Shown: one piece after another, positions 49,901 through 61,900 of the stretch
Position numbering within the stretch: position 1 is the first letter of the stretch
Layout of the letters: each line of letters begins with the position of its first letter
Origin: Nereocystis luetkeana
Taxonomy: Eukaryota; Sar; Phaeophyceae; Laminariales; Laminariaceae
NCBI GenBank assembly: GCA_031213475.1
Contig: JARUPZ010000013.1
Span: forward strand, 2,379,231 to 2,443,230
Length of the DNA: 64,000 bases
Reading direction: 5' to 3'
The notes under the pieces: generated by a model
Told to the model about the DNA's origin: nothing
The model's input: the letters and a program-made list of their open reading frames with translations, nothing else
Databases searched by the model: none
Position numbers and translations under genes: made by a program

Positions 49901-52900
49901 TAGGTTGGGTTGGCGTCGGTTGGCAACGGCAGTGCAAAACATGCCGCTCACTACATGAGGTAGACAACCAGGGCATCGTTTTTTGCGTTTGTGTTGTTTT
50001 GGCGGTCGGTTACTGCTGACGATCGAGTTATAGATCATTTGTGCGGGGTGGAGAAGCTCTATTCCGCACAAGGAGGATTGTCGTATCGCGTAGTGTTTCA
50101 TGGTATGGCACGTACGAGGCAGTCACATGGTGCCCCCAAAGTTGTCTCTGGAAGGGGCCACACCGGAAACTATATTAACTCATTTAAGCTGTCATCCATA
50201 TGCAAGTCCGCCTCACAAGCGGTTCTTAGTAGGATGCGGCTCGCTCTTCGTGCGGCTCGCCGGACACCTCATGTTTCGCTTCGCGCTTGGTGCAAGCAAT
50301 GCTACCTGGTCAGTGAAAACCTGACGTGCTCTGTCCGGGCATTGTAGGGATGTGAGGGACTGTGGTCATACGACTACAGTCATGCATGATACGGAGAACC
50401 CCACCCTTCCCCCCCCCCCCCCCCCCCCCCCCACCACCCACGCCTCCGCCAAACGCGCAAGTAGTTAATGGTACTATAGCTTAGGGTATGAAACAATGCG
50501 AGCATGTTTGCCCTCTCCCCCCCCCCCTTGTCCTTCCCTCCCTTCCCCGCCCCCGCGCCCCTTTGTGGCCGCTGCCTCCTTTTCGTTCTTGTCCTGCCGG
50601 CGACGACTTTCTTTGTAACGGTTTTGCGCCGGGTTTGGCCGAATGGAACAGGTGCATGGTGTTCGTGGAGCGACGAGCAACTGCCAAGGTGCTGTGCGAC
50701 TACCTTTCGCATTGCTTGACCGGCCGGTTCATGTGTGGGTGAGAGCCGCGGTTTTGTTTTGTTTTCTTCTTGTGGTTGTTGACTACGGCTTCGGTTTTTA
50801 ACTAAACTTTTGCGTTTAGTTTTTTATTTGGTTTGGTTGGGCTTGGATTTGTTTTTTGCTTTCGATTCTTGTTTTGGCTTTTGTCCATCGTTTTAATTTC
50901 AGTTCTGGTTTTTGTTTCGATTTTGCTTTGAGTTTGGTGTGATTTTCATTTCGGTTTTTGTTTTTTTTGGGGAATTTCGGTGGTTCCAGAGTGTGTTTGG
51001 TTTGTTCTGTATCGGGTTTGGTATTCATTGGGATTTTTCTTGCTTTCTGGCACGCTTGGTTTGGTCTACAAGTAGTGGTCTGATTGCGCGGTTCTTATCA
51101 ATGGAGTTGTCCGTCGGTTTTGACTCATTGGGGTAAAGCGCAGCATGAAAAATAGATACCAGGTGCCAGTACTTACGTTGACAAAAATAAAGCGCAAAAA
51201 ACTACGATCCCTACAACAACAGCAAACAATTTGTGTTACATGTATTGTTGTTCTTGGACTATCTCAACAACGATGACAACAAAAACGTCCATCTGCAACA
51301 AACACAGCCTATCACTTAGTATCATGCGCTTTCGACTACGTGACTACTCCGCATGTTCAACAATAACAACAACAACAACAATTCACCACTATGTAACACA
51401 TTTTCTGGCATTCTTACCTGGCATGGCTTAGGACACTTTTCATGCTTTGTGTACGTTTCGGGTCGGGCAGGTTCGTGGTCGGTCGGTCGAAGAACCGAGG
51501 CCACCAGGTTGTCCCCGGAGGGGCGACACCCAAACCCCGCAAGCCGGAATGGAGACCCCTCCCAGACGACATCGACCAATCATATCAGGGCAAGCACGGA
51601 AAGCCAGAACCGACGGTTTCAAGCGGCGGCTCGACAACCAACGGTGTTGTCCTTGACGACGCAGCGGCAGCGGCAGCGGCAGCGGCAGCACCGGCGCCGG
51701 TGCCGGCGGCGCCGGCCGGGGGGATAGACGCTGAACCCCCCCCTGGAAGTACCGCCTCTACTGTTTCTTCCGCTCGTGCGAGTATTGGTGGTGGTGCTGG
51801 TAGTGTTGACGATGGTGGTGGTGGTGGTGGCGGCGGTGGCGGCGGCGGTGGCGGCGGCGGTGGTGTTGGTGGTGTTGGTGGTGTTGGTGGTATCTGTGGC
51901 GTTGGTGGTGTTGATATCAGTGGTTGTGACAGCCGAGGTGCCGATGCTGGCGCTGTGGGTGCCGGTGCCGGTACTGCTGAGGGCGAGGGTATTGGGGAAG
52001 GAGAAGGAGAAGGAGGGAGGGCGGGGGGTGGGGCGGAGGACGAGGTTGCCCCCAAAAGGGCGGGAGTTCCGGCCGAAATACTAAAAGCGCACGGAAACTG
52101 TGATCTCCGGGGGCACCGGGGGGACGGCAAATGTATGGAGGCAGAGGAGGGCGGGGGTGTCGGAGAAGGGGGGGGAGAGGGGAACGGGGTCGCCGAGAAG
52201 AAGGGAGTGCCAGTGGGGCCACTGGAAGCTCGCGAAAACGTGGATCGGGGGCACGGGGAGAACGGACACGGCGAAAATAAGGAGGCGGAGAAGGGAGGAG
52301 AGGGAGCCGAGGGGGACAGCAAGGAGGGAGCCACGGAGGGAGCCAATGATCAGGAACAGGGTGACGACGGTGGTGGTGGTGGTGGTGGTGGTGGTGGTGG
52401 CGGCGGCGGCGGCGCCAGCGGCAATGCCCGCTTGGAGGAAGATGGATCGGAGCGTCTGGAGGGGAAGCGGGCGACAGCTACGCAGCTCGCACCGCCCGAG
52501 ACCGTGGGTGGGGGCGGGGGCGAAGATGGGAACCAGGCGGATGAAGCGACCAGGAGCAGAGGGGCGCAGACCATCGATCTCTTCCGCAACGGGGAGGTTC
52601 AGGTGGGCCCTTGGGGCGGGTTTGGCGCTGCGTTGGGGTGGTGCTGGGGTAGCGCTGCAAGGGGACGGGGACAGGGTGAGGGTTTGTACGTTACGCAGTG
52701 TTTGGAACCGTTGTTGTGGTGGTTTTGCGTGCTTTGCTGTGCTTTGCTTGATGTGGTGGTGTTCCGTTTGGTTCCGGTGGGTTTCGTCTCTGTTTTGGTT
52801 GTGTTTACCCATCGGCTCAGTTCGTTTTTTTGTGCCTCATTTTGTGGCGCTGCTTCCGTCTGTTTTTGGTTGCAAGGTTCTGGTAACGACGGACGCCTGC

Positions 52901-55900
52901 TCGGAGGGTATCGACGTTCCCGAGTGCAACCTGGTGGTGTCCATGGACAAGATCAAGACCAGCCGCTCCCTCATCCACACGCGCGGCAGGGCTCGAAGCA
53001 AGGGGGGGAAGTTCATCGTCATGCTCGAGGCACGACCAAAAGAAAAGCCCGCACTCGTATGGTACACCCACGCCTATTTTATAGTCTAGGCTGCACACAC
53101 ACCTAGCTTGCCAATACGGGCTCCGAGAGAAAGCGTTCGATCTTACAGCTGACGTCTATGGTAATTTTTCAAACATCTTTTATATATACAAACGTTCTGT
53201 TCAGTTTTTTTTCGTTCGAATTTGTGTTTTTTTCTTCCGTGCTCGTGTTTTTGTGTACCTGTCGTTTCCGTGGGACCTAGAGATATCAGGACCCACCAAA
53301 CGCACTAAAATTCTATATGTTACAGTATTTATAGTAGGCGTGTTTGGTCCTGATTACTCGGCCTTAATAGGCAGTTGTCTTGTCGTTTTGTCTTTTCGTA
53401 GTAGTTTTCCTGTCTTTTTTGTTCATTTGGGCGCGTTGTTCTGTTTTTGATGCTAGTGAGACGGACGCGTCACTCGGCTTGCAAAGCTGACTGTCGACCA
53501 ATTTGGTCGAGTTCACTGCTGGCGTATTTGTCACGCCCGGGTGCAAATTTTGTTTTCGTCAGCTGCGAGCTCAACCAAATTGGTCGATAAATCAGCTTTG
53601 CCAAATGAGTGATGCGTCGGTGTTTTTTCTTTTTTTTCCCCCGTTGGTGTGTTTGTCAACTACTTGCAGAAGGGTGTCCATGCGTCGCAAGTCCGTGTTC
53701 GTGTGTCTTTGTCTGTGTTGCCTGTGTCGCTCGTCGTCAGGTTTCTCCCCCCCCGAGTTGGAATACGACAACACCTTCAAAGATTACCGAGCAACTAATA
53801 ACGAGTGATTGTTTTGGGTCTGAACGACCCCTAAGACTGAATGAAGAACGCCTCGAAACATATACGAAAACATAGACACGCCGGTACCAAATTAAACGTG
53901 TGGGTTGTGAGCTTGTTTCGGGGTACCGAAAGCTGAGCTGGGTGATCAGTGGAGAATAGGATGTCCGGAGTCATTAACAGCTAATGCCAAAGGTAAAGCG
54001 AGAGAGAGGCAGAGAGAGAGAGGATCGCTTTAACTCCTCCGCGCCAGGTGGGTCTTTCTGCTCGTTCCGACTACAGTAGCGAAGATTCCCGCACGTGACC
54101 GTATCCCTGGTACCAGGTACACACAACAATCAGCTCTGGGCGTCGCTGTGAGCATGCTGGGCAGTGTTTGTGTCCCACCTACGTATATGTCGAGAGCAAA
54201 CAGGATGCAGCGCGGTCTCTGGTGAACGTGTCCACGGCTATTCGTGGTGGCTTTGTGCGGGAGGAGCTTTTATCGGTCGTGGCCAATCGCCAGAAGGATT
54301 TTTTTTGTTTTTTGTTTTATCAATCTTCACTTCCTTCCCTTCCCGCCGCCTCTGCAGATGTACCTGTAGACCTCGAAGACTTGTCGTGGCCCGTATCGAT
54401 TCGGTGAGCGGGTAGACGCCATTCGTCATGCCCACACCCGTTCCAGTGAGGGGGTGTGTTATCGTATCACCCGTGTGATAAGATTACGCAACCCCTCGGA
54501 GGAGTTTCCACGCTGATTTTTTCGCGACCATGGGGGGGGGGGGGGGGGGGGTGGAGGTGTAGACCCCGAGCGACGTGGCTACTACTACGGAAGATCTACA
54601 ACGCCACAATTTTTGTTTTGCGTGCTCTAGAGGCCCTTGAGGCATACTGTGGAGAAAATCGGCCCTGAAATTGGCCCCAGAGGGTGTGTTAGCCTATCAC
54701 CCAGAGTGTTATACACGGTTGATTGTCAAGACGGTTGGCGCAGTCCGCTCCCTCGAGCGCTTGAGCAGTCTGCACTTGCGGTGTCCACTCTGTACTTCGT
54801 GCGTGCAATGTGCATGTAGGACGCCTTCACACACCGAGCCTCGAGACCAACGGGTGTCGGTATTGGAAAGCCAATCGGTTTATGCGCTGAGGAGGGCAGA
54901 GACGGATTCCGAGTAGGGTGTCCATCGCGGCGATCGTGATGCTATTTTTAACTGCGGTCGTGTTTTCACCCGTTTTGCCCGTTCAAGGCCGAAATATGTG
55001 TGTTTTCCGCCTCAGTAATGGGTTTCGAGGGTACCAAGACAGGCTTTTTGCCGACAACGGGAGCTTGTTCCCCCCCTGCCTCCCCCAACTCTCCCGGATT
55101 TAGCGGGTACCAGGCATGTATATATGTATATATGTATATACACCGTCACTAACTCTGCCCCCCCCTGCCTCCCATATTTTGGGGGTATATGCAAGCGTGA
55201 AACGCGACTAACTCTGGTGCTGGTGACACGTGGGACAGGACGGGGACGATGGGGAGCGTGATCGGGTTGAAATCATGCTCTTGGAGTCGGAGGACATCAA
55301 GAGGTTTCAACTCGGCCATGAGACGGCCAGCCTGTGAGCCTGTTTCGTGTGTTCATGCTGCGAAATAAGTTCCAACGTGCTCAAAATTATCAACATGTGG
55401 GAGCAGCTGAACCTAAAAATTCACCGGGTGGCGTAATGCGGCGGTCTAAGCCGGCCTCCGCGGAAAGAAAAACCGAAAAGTCTTTTCAAGCGCCGCGTAC
55501 CTAATGCTTGCTTGTCTATCCAAGTATGCGACGAAATCGCCACACTTGTGTAGGGTCGTACGTAGGGATGACGGGTGCCGACCAACAGAAACACTAAACA
55601 CCAACAATAGCAACATCTCTCCAGCACATTCTTTGTTGTTTACCTGGTACACACATAACACTGTTTGCAGATATCTCACTCTCTGAGCGTGCTCGGTTGG
55701 TACATCCCTCGCCTCTCAGAGCTCCCGCTTGGACAACGCCCCCTTCGATTACTTGCCGGACCTTTCCAGCGTTTTTTTTTTTTTTTTCTTCTCTACTTCT
55801 TTTCGCACTGTCGGTTCTTTCTTTTTCTTTTTTCTTCTTTCGTTTTGGTTTCGTTTCGTGTACTCAGAGCACGGCACCGCGGGCGAGCCTGGCGCCGTTG

Positions 55901-58900
55901 CGGGTGTCAGCGGGTGCTGGCGGGTAGAGGGGGGGGGTTGCAAGTAGCGCGTAGTTCTACGTTTCTTGTCCGGCGAAACCCCCTTCGCACTTCCCACCTA
56001 CGATAACAACAACAAGTCTTCGGGACATCTATTATGGTATATACCTGGTATGCTCTATATGGCATATATATGAAGTTGTTTTCTGTTTATTTGCCAGGCG
56101 AGTTCCGCTGCGAATGTCTCACCCAAGCATGGTGCACAAGATTGCCAGCACATCGGCCGTCGTGGACATGGATATCTCCACGTCCCTGATGCGGGCAGCC
56201 CTGGCCACGATCGGATGCGACTTCCAACCGTTGCTCATCGCGGAGGAAAAGCGTGAGTGCGCATCGACCGTAACGGCATCGTTTTCTTAACCAGGCATAC
56301 GTCTAAACCATGCCGCTGCGTCCCCGTGCGAGGATTTTTTTTGGATGTAATAATTTACTACTGTAGTGTATTGAGAAGTTCCTTACCGGTACATTTCAGG
56401 GACAAAAGTGGTATATCCTTGCACGGGTATGATGGCCTTTGAAGCGGTGCGCACAATTCTTCCGCTCCTGACATTTTCTTCTCCCCGCCCTCTCCCCCCC
56501 CAAGCGGTTATGTTTTGCGCCCTCCCCCTCCCCAAGCGTTCAGTTTAGCTTTTGAAACGTTCAAGTTTTCGTCCCCCCCCCCCCGCCGCCTTGTCTAAAC
56601 GTCCCACACGCCGCCCATATCACGAACCGTCTGTCTACTTTAGATCATCTAGAACCTAACCCGCCGTTAGTATAGTGTGTTATGCAGGATCTGTATACGT
56701 ACCTGGTCCAACTCGGGATACCTGCCCTAGATCATGCGGGTTACACGGCTCCCATCCGACAACATGAGCTAAACTATACAGATCATACAGATCATCTGCC
56801 CTAACAGAACTGCTGTGGATCATCATGCGGGAATCGATGATCTGTCTCGAGATGTGTGACACGTCCACTTTTTCTTTTGCCCCCTCCGCCCTCCCCTCTG
56901 ATATGTATATATATACATGTGCGCTAATTTATCTTACCCTCATTCGACGCTGTCATCCATATTATATATGCTGTCTGCCTCACAAGCGGTTTTGTTTTGT
57001 TTTGGTTTTTTGTTTTTCTTTCTCATCCCATTTATTTTGTCCCCCTTCGTTTTTTTTCTCCCCTCTCTCCCTCCTAGCCGTAACTCAGATCCGGGTTCAC
57101 ATAAATAACAGGCCCTCTCTCTCCCCCCCCCCCCCTACTCCCATTCGTGCGTTGCTTTTTCGCGAAAAAAAAAAAAAAAAACCTTTCTTGCCTCGTCGAC
57201 TATTAATAGCGTCGAATGGCGGTTCTTAGTGCGATGCGGCTTACCCCTCATGCGACTCTCATAACACCACACGGCGCTTCGCGTGCTTGGTGCAAGCAAT
57301 GGTTGCCCGGTAGATAAACACCCGACGTGCCCCGTCCCGACATTTGGATGAATGTGGCGAGGGTCTATGGCCGTACGGCTGCGGCCGTGCATGACACTTG
57401 AGCTTGAGTACAGAGTCTCCCCTCCGCCCTGAACGTTCATTTTTCTGTTTGCCCCTGCCCGCTTCTCTGAGTTTTCACTTTTGCTTTGCCCCTGCCCCTG
57501 CCCCCGGCCCCTAAATGGTCCCTCTTCATTTGCCCCTGCTCCCGCCCTGATTGTCCCCGCTGCCGTTCGGTGGTCAAGTGTGTGAGGGCAACCACGCTTC
57601 GTTCAGGTGCCGGCTGGAACTGCCGTCGTTTCTCGGCATCGAAAGCATCGACACGTGAGATGGGGTGGATTGAGGTTGTTCTTTACGAGGCGGTTGGCGT
57701 TGGTGTAGTTGGTGGTGGGTGGTGGTGGGGGTGCTGAGGGTGGTGATGGGGGTGTTGGTTTTGTTGTCGGTGTTGGCGTGTATCTTGAAGTGCTCGGTTG
57801 TGTGGCGGTGTTAGTGGCGGTTGTGGTGGTGGTGGTGGTAGCGGCGGCGATGTTTCGCGGTACCGCCCTCTACGTGGCACCCGAGATATTGAAGCGTGAA
57901 CCCTACACCGGGAGCACTGTAGACGTCTGATCGTGGGGCGGGTGCCCTTCGAGGCCTTCGACTTAGATCGTGCGTCGTTCGTCACGCCTTTTTTGTTATG
58001 TTCGTGGTTGTGTCGGATTTGCTGTTGCTGTTCTTGATGTCGGCGTTGTTGCTGTTGGTGTTGTTTGTTGTTTCCCTTTTTGGGTGTTGCTGATGTTGCC
58101 GTTAACACCGCCTTCTAGTGTTGTTGTCGGCCGCATCACCATATAGTCGTACCCTTTCTCCACCCCCCAACGCGGCCGCCACGCCATAGCCAAACAGAGG
58201 CCCAGCTTCCCGAGGCGTAACTGTCGCCGGAACACCCTTGGCTCTTCACGGACCATGACCCCGTTCGGGCCAGGAACTTTTCGAAATCTCACGGGTTGGA
58301 TTGGGTTGGGTTGGGTTGGGTTGGGTTGGGTCGAGTGGGGTCGGGTCGGGTCGGGTCGGGTCGGGTCAGGAGTTGTTTTTTCAAGTTCTCACGGATCGGG
58401 CCCGGTCACCGTTGCTCGATCCAGCCCGACCTGACCCGCGAGGCTTGACCCGACCCGTGAACAGCCGTGGTTACAACGCCTACACCATACACCAGGGGGC
58501 ATTTAACCCTTTGTAGTACCTAAATTTGACTCTAATTCCAAGTGTTTTGTCCCCATAATGGGATCGCAGTCCTATAGGGGTTAGACGTAATGTTTAGGGT
58601 CTTCCGAGACAACACGATCTACTACCGTGGGTCATCTAGGTCCCGTTTTTGCATCGTGAAGGTTGCCACAAGGAAGATATCACGCGCGCAAAGAGCCGTG
58701 TCCTCTATAGATTCCACCCTGCAAAACGGTCGTGCAGATCACATATATACGGTATATATATTCACATGTACAGGTTATACATGTTCACATATATATGTTC
58801 TGTGTACACCAGGTTTTCACGTATATATGTTACATGTGTAATATGTTTGTTGTTCATACATCAACTTCCGAAATATCTAGACCATTAAACGTAGATATAT

Positions 58901-61900
58901 CTCATCTGCCCACCGGGTGATAAGGGGATCTATCTGATGTCTCCGACTAGCGCGTCTCCTGCTCACTCTGGTGTGACGGGCCTGGCCGGGGTGGGTTCTT
59001 GGATGGGCACTCGATGACGGCGGGAGCCCCAAGGGTGTATATGTAGACGTGGAGTAGAGTTGTAGAACAAGGGGAGAAACGAGAAGAAGCAGTGAATTAT
59101 GGGGCACCTCTCGGGAACACGTCAAATGTCCCCGGGTGAAACATCCCTCCTGTTGTCTCTTACGTATTCCTAGACCGTTACAAACAACCATCTCGCACAC
59201 ATCGTACACTCAGCACGATGTGTGCAGCATCGAATCCCTGTCCTCTTCGGCTGTTTTTTCCCTCGTCCGTGTCCCCGTCGTTACCTCCTCCCCCCCCCCC
59301 CCCCCAATTTTATTTTGTTTTTTTAGGGATTCGGTGAAAGCGACGTTCTCAACAAAATCGGAAGCGAGGGCCGGGGTGTCCTTCCTGGCCGTGATCAAGC
59401 TGCTGGAAAAGGGCATCATCGATGAGAGGCTGAACCCCCGCCGTACGAAAGACAGGCTTGTGGTGAGCTTTTTACCCTTTCCCCTACTCCGAAGTGGCCA
59501 CACTGGAACAAATATATATTATCATTGGAGGCGTCATCCGTATTTGCAAGAATGTCCGCCTCACGGAATGGTTCTCAGCGAAATGCAGCTCACCCTTCAT
59601 GTGACTCGCCAAACACCTTACGACGCTTCGCGCTTGGTTCAAGCGATGTCTTCCTGGTCGGTGTAGACCCACCCGAGGACGTGCTCCGCCCCAGGTCGGT
59701 GTAAACCCGAGGACGTGCTCCGTCCCGGCATTGTAGGGATGCGAGGGTGTATGGTCATATAACTGCGGCTATGCATGATATCGAGCAACCCCCCCCCCCC
59801 CCAAATCTAATCAACTCATTGAAGCTGTATTCCATTTGCAAGTCCGCCTCACAAGCGATTCTTAGTAGGATGCAGGTCACCCTTCATGCGACTTGCCAGA
59901 CACCTCACGGCGCTTCGCGCTTGGTGCAAGCAATGTATGTCTGGTCGGTGAAAACCCGACATGCTTCCGTCCCCCGGCATTGCAGGGATGCGAGGGTCTA
60001 TGGTCATACGACTACGGCCATGCATGAGATCGAGTACATATCCATATCTCCTATCGAGTACCCCTCCCCCCCCCCCCCCACCGGCCGCCCCTACCGCTGA
60101 AAATGATGATGATTGATGATGATGATGATGATGATGATGAGGATGATGATGATGATGATGATGATGATGGTGATGATGACGATGATGATGATGGTGTTGA
60201 TGACGATGATGATGATAATGATGACGATGATGTTTTTACATCATTATGCGTCACTTCGCTGAATCACTCACGGCCCGTTCGTGGTCACTCAACAGGCTGA
60301 AACAAAAAAAAGCGCCTCACCGAGGGGAGAAAACAAACAAGTACCGACGTAAGGCGCACGCCAGCAGATACGAAGTGCGCAAGGAAGGGACCGGTACTAC
60401 GTATTCAGCAAGCGCTGGGGTATACCCTTTCCGTATCACTTGTCAACCAGACGATACCTGGGTCAAATCCATGATACATGTGTGTACACCCGAAAAACAA
60501 GAGCAAAAACAAAAGTGCTATTAACCCTTTTAGGACCGCACTCCCATTTTGGGGACAAACTACTTATAAATAGAGTACTTTGCCCCCAAAACGGGACTCC
60601 GGTTCTGAAAGGGTTAACACTACAATTCGAAGGGATGCGGGGGGGACCATAGCAATAAGGACCCCATCCAACACGCAAAACTTTATGCTTCGTACATATA
60701 CGAGTATATTCCAGAATTCATATTGAGCAGATTTTTTTTTCTGATTACTGTGTTCCCTAGCAGTACCTTCTACACGAAACGTGGGTGCAGGTTTTTATGC
60801 GAAGTAGGCGTTGACTCCGATGGGTGTTGAAGGCATCGACTAAACTACTGTCAACGTCGGTGTTGTCAACTGCCCTCCACTCTCTAAATATGACGACCGT
60901 TCTAATATTAATAATAAGTAAAAACGATCCTTGTAATAGGGACAGAGTGGTATGTAAGAGCGCCCAGCGGTACTGGGGAGGGGGCATGTTGCTCCAGTAC
61001 CGAACGCCTCCTTGCGTTGTATCCCGGGCACCAAATAGGTGTCACCCCCTCACTCGCGAGGTGGCCGTGGCTTGTATCATCTCTTTTTTTGGACATTTGT
61101 TTCCCTTTGACGCCTCCAAGAGGGACTTTACAACACTCGGGGGAGGAGTGTTGAGGTTACTCTGAAAGGTGTACTCGTATGGCGTCGAACCGCTCACGAG
61201 GATACGAAGCCCCCCCCCCCCCCCCCCCCCCCAAGTAACAATTCGCGCAGTGTTTTGACCCATGGAGTGAGTTATATGTTCTGCGAGTTAGGCAGAATGC
61301 CAAGCGTACCTTGTGATAAGGTCCTCCGTTTTAGCATGCGGGTGTACCTCATTGTCGCGTACCAGTAGGTACTCTATGACCTACGTGTAGCAAGCACGAA
61401 AAACCTGTCGTTTTACGCCAACATTAGTGGTGAGTTGGCATGGGTCAGAGCCCTAGCCCCGCAGTCCCCTTTGTCACGGAAAACAGCCCCTCGTGCCGCG
61501 CAAGCAGGAGCCGCCGAGCCCCGTGTCCTTCTCTTCTCAGAACCGCTTCCAAACCCGCGTGTGTTTCTTCATTGGGGCGCATGAAACTTTGGCTCTCTGC
61601 TGATGGGGCAGCTTCTTCGGAGTTGCTTTTCTCACCACACGAGGCCTTTTTGTCTTTTTGCTGTACAGCAAATGATGCTGGGACTCTTGGGAGACGTTGC
61701 GTCCCTCTTCTCCGAAGTTCGATGATTTTCCCCCCCCGCCTGTATATTTCGCACGCTTCGGATGTTGAATGTCGATCGCTTGCCATACCTTGGGCTTACG
61801 TGAGCAAACTTGCGCTTTTAGCAGGAGAACCGTCTTTTCGGGCGAGTCGAGGCTTCTTTCGGCCTCCTATCGTCCTGGTTTTAGTGTACGATGGGTCGCA

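Larger units (their letters stand above)
47385..50651 (+). other. Dicer-like intron 9
   Basis: The donor GTGAGC follows TTTCG and the acceptor is GGAACAG. It holds GATCTA/TGTAGAT islands (47700-47935), the G-tract/hairpin/C-tract unit (48300-48790), a TTAA-type MITE (48974-49068) and a long C-tailed repeat (49822-50395). Confidence 0.82.

Noticed and set aside
51585..52346. 253-codon Pro/Ser-rich open frame on the - strand
   Set aside because: Shadow of the Gly/Ala-rich insertion in exon 11.
52081..52812. 243-codon - strand and overlapping + strand frames
   Set aside because: Low-complexity shadows of exon 11 running into intron 11.
53739..53810. Segment FSPPELEYDNTFKDYRA as a Dicer exon
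   Set aside because: Reads protein-like, but only in a frame whose phase does not fit exons 12 and 13, and no donor follows before the stop.
55680..55790. Segment SSRLDNAPFDYLPDLSS as a Dicer exon
   Set aside because: Exons 13 and 14 already match in phase, and the segment runs into a T-tract without a good donor.
58285..58375. Telomere-type repeat
   Set aside because: The TTGGG/TCGGG pentamer is short, impure and inside an intron. It does not match common telomere units.
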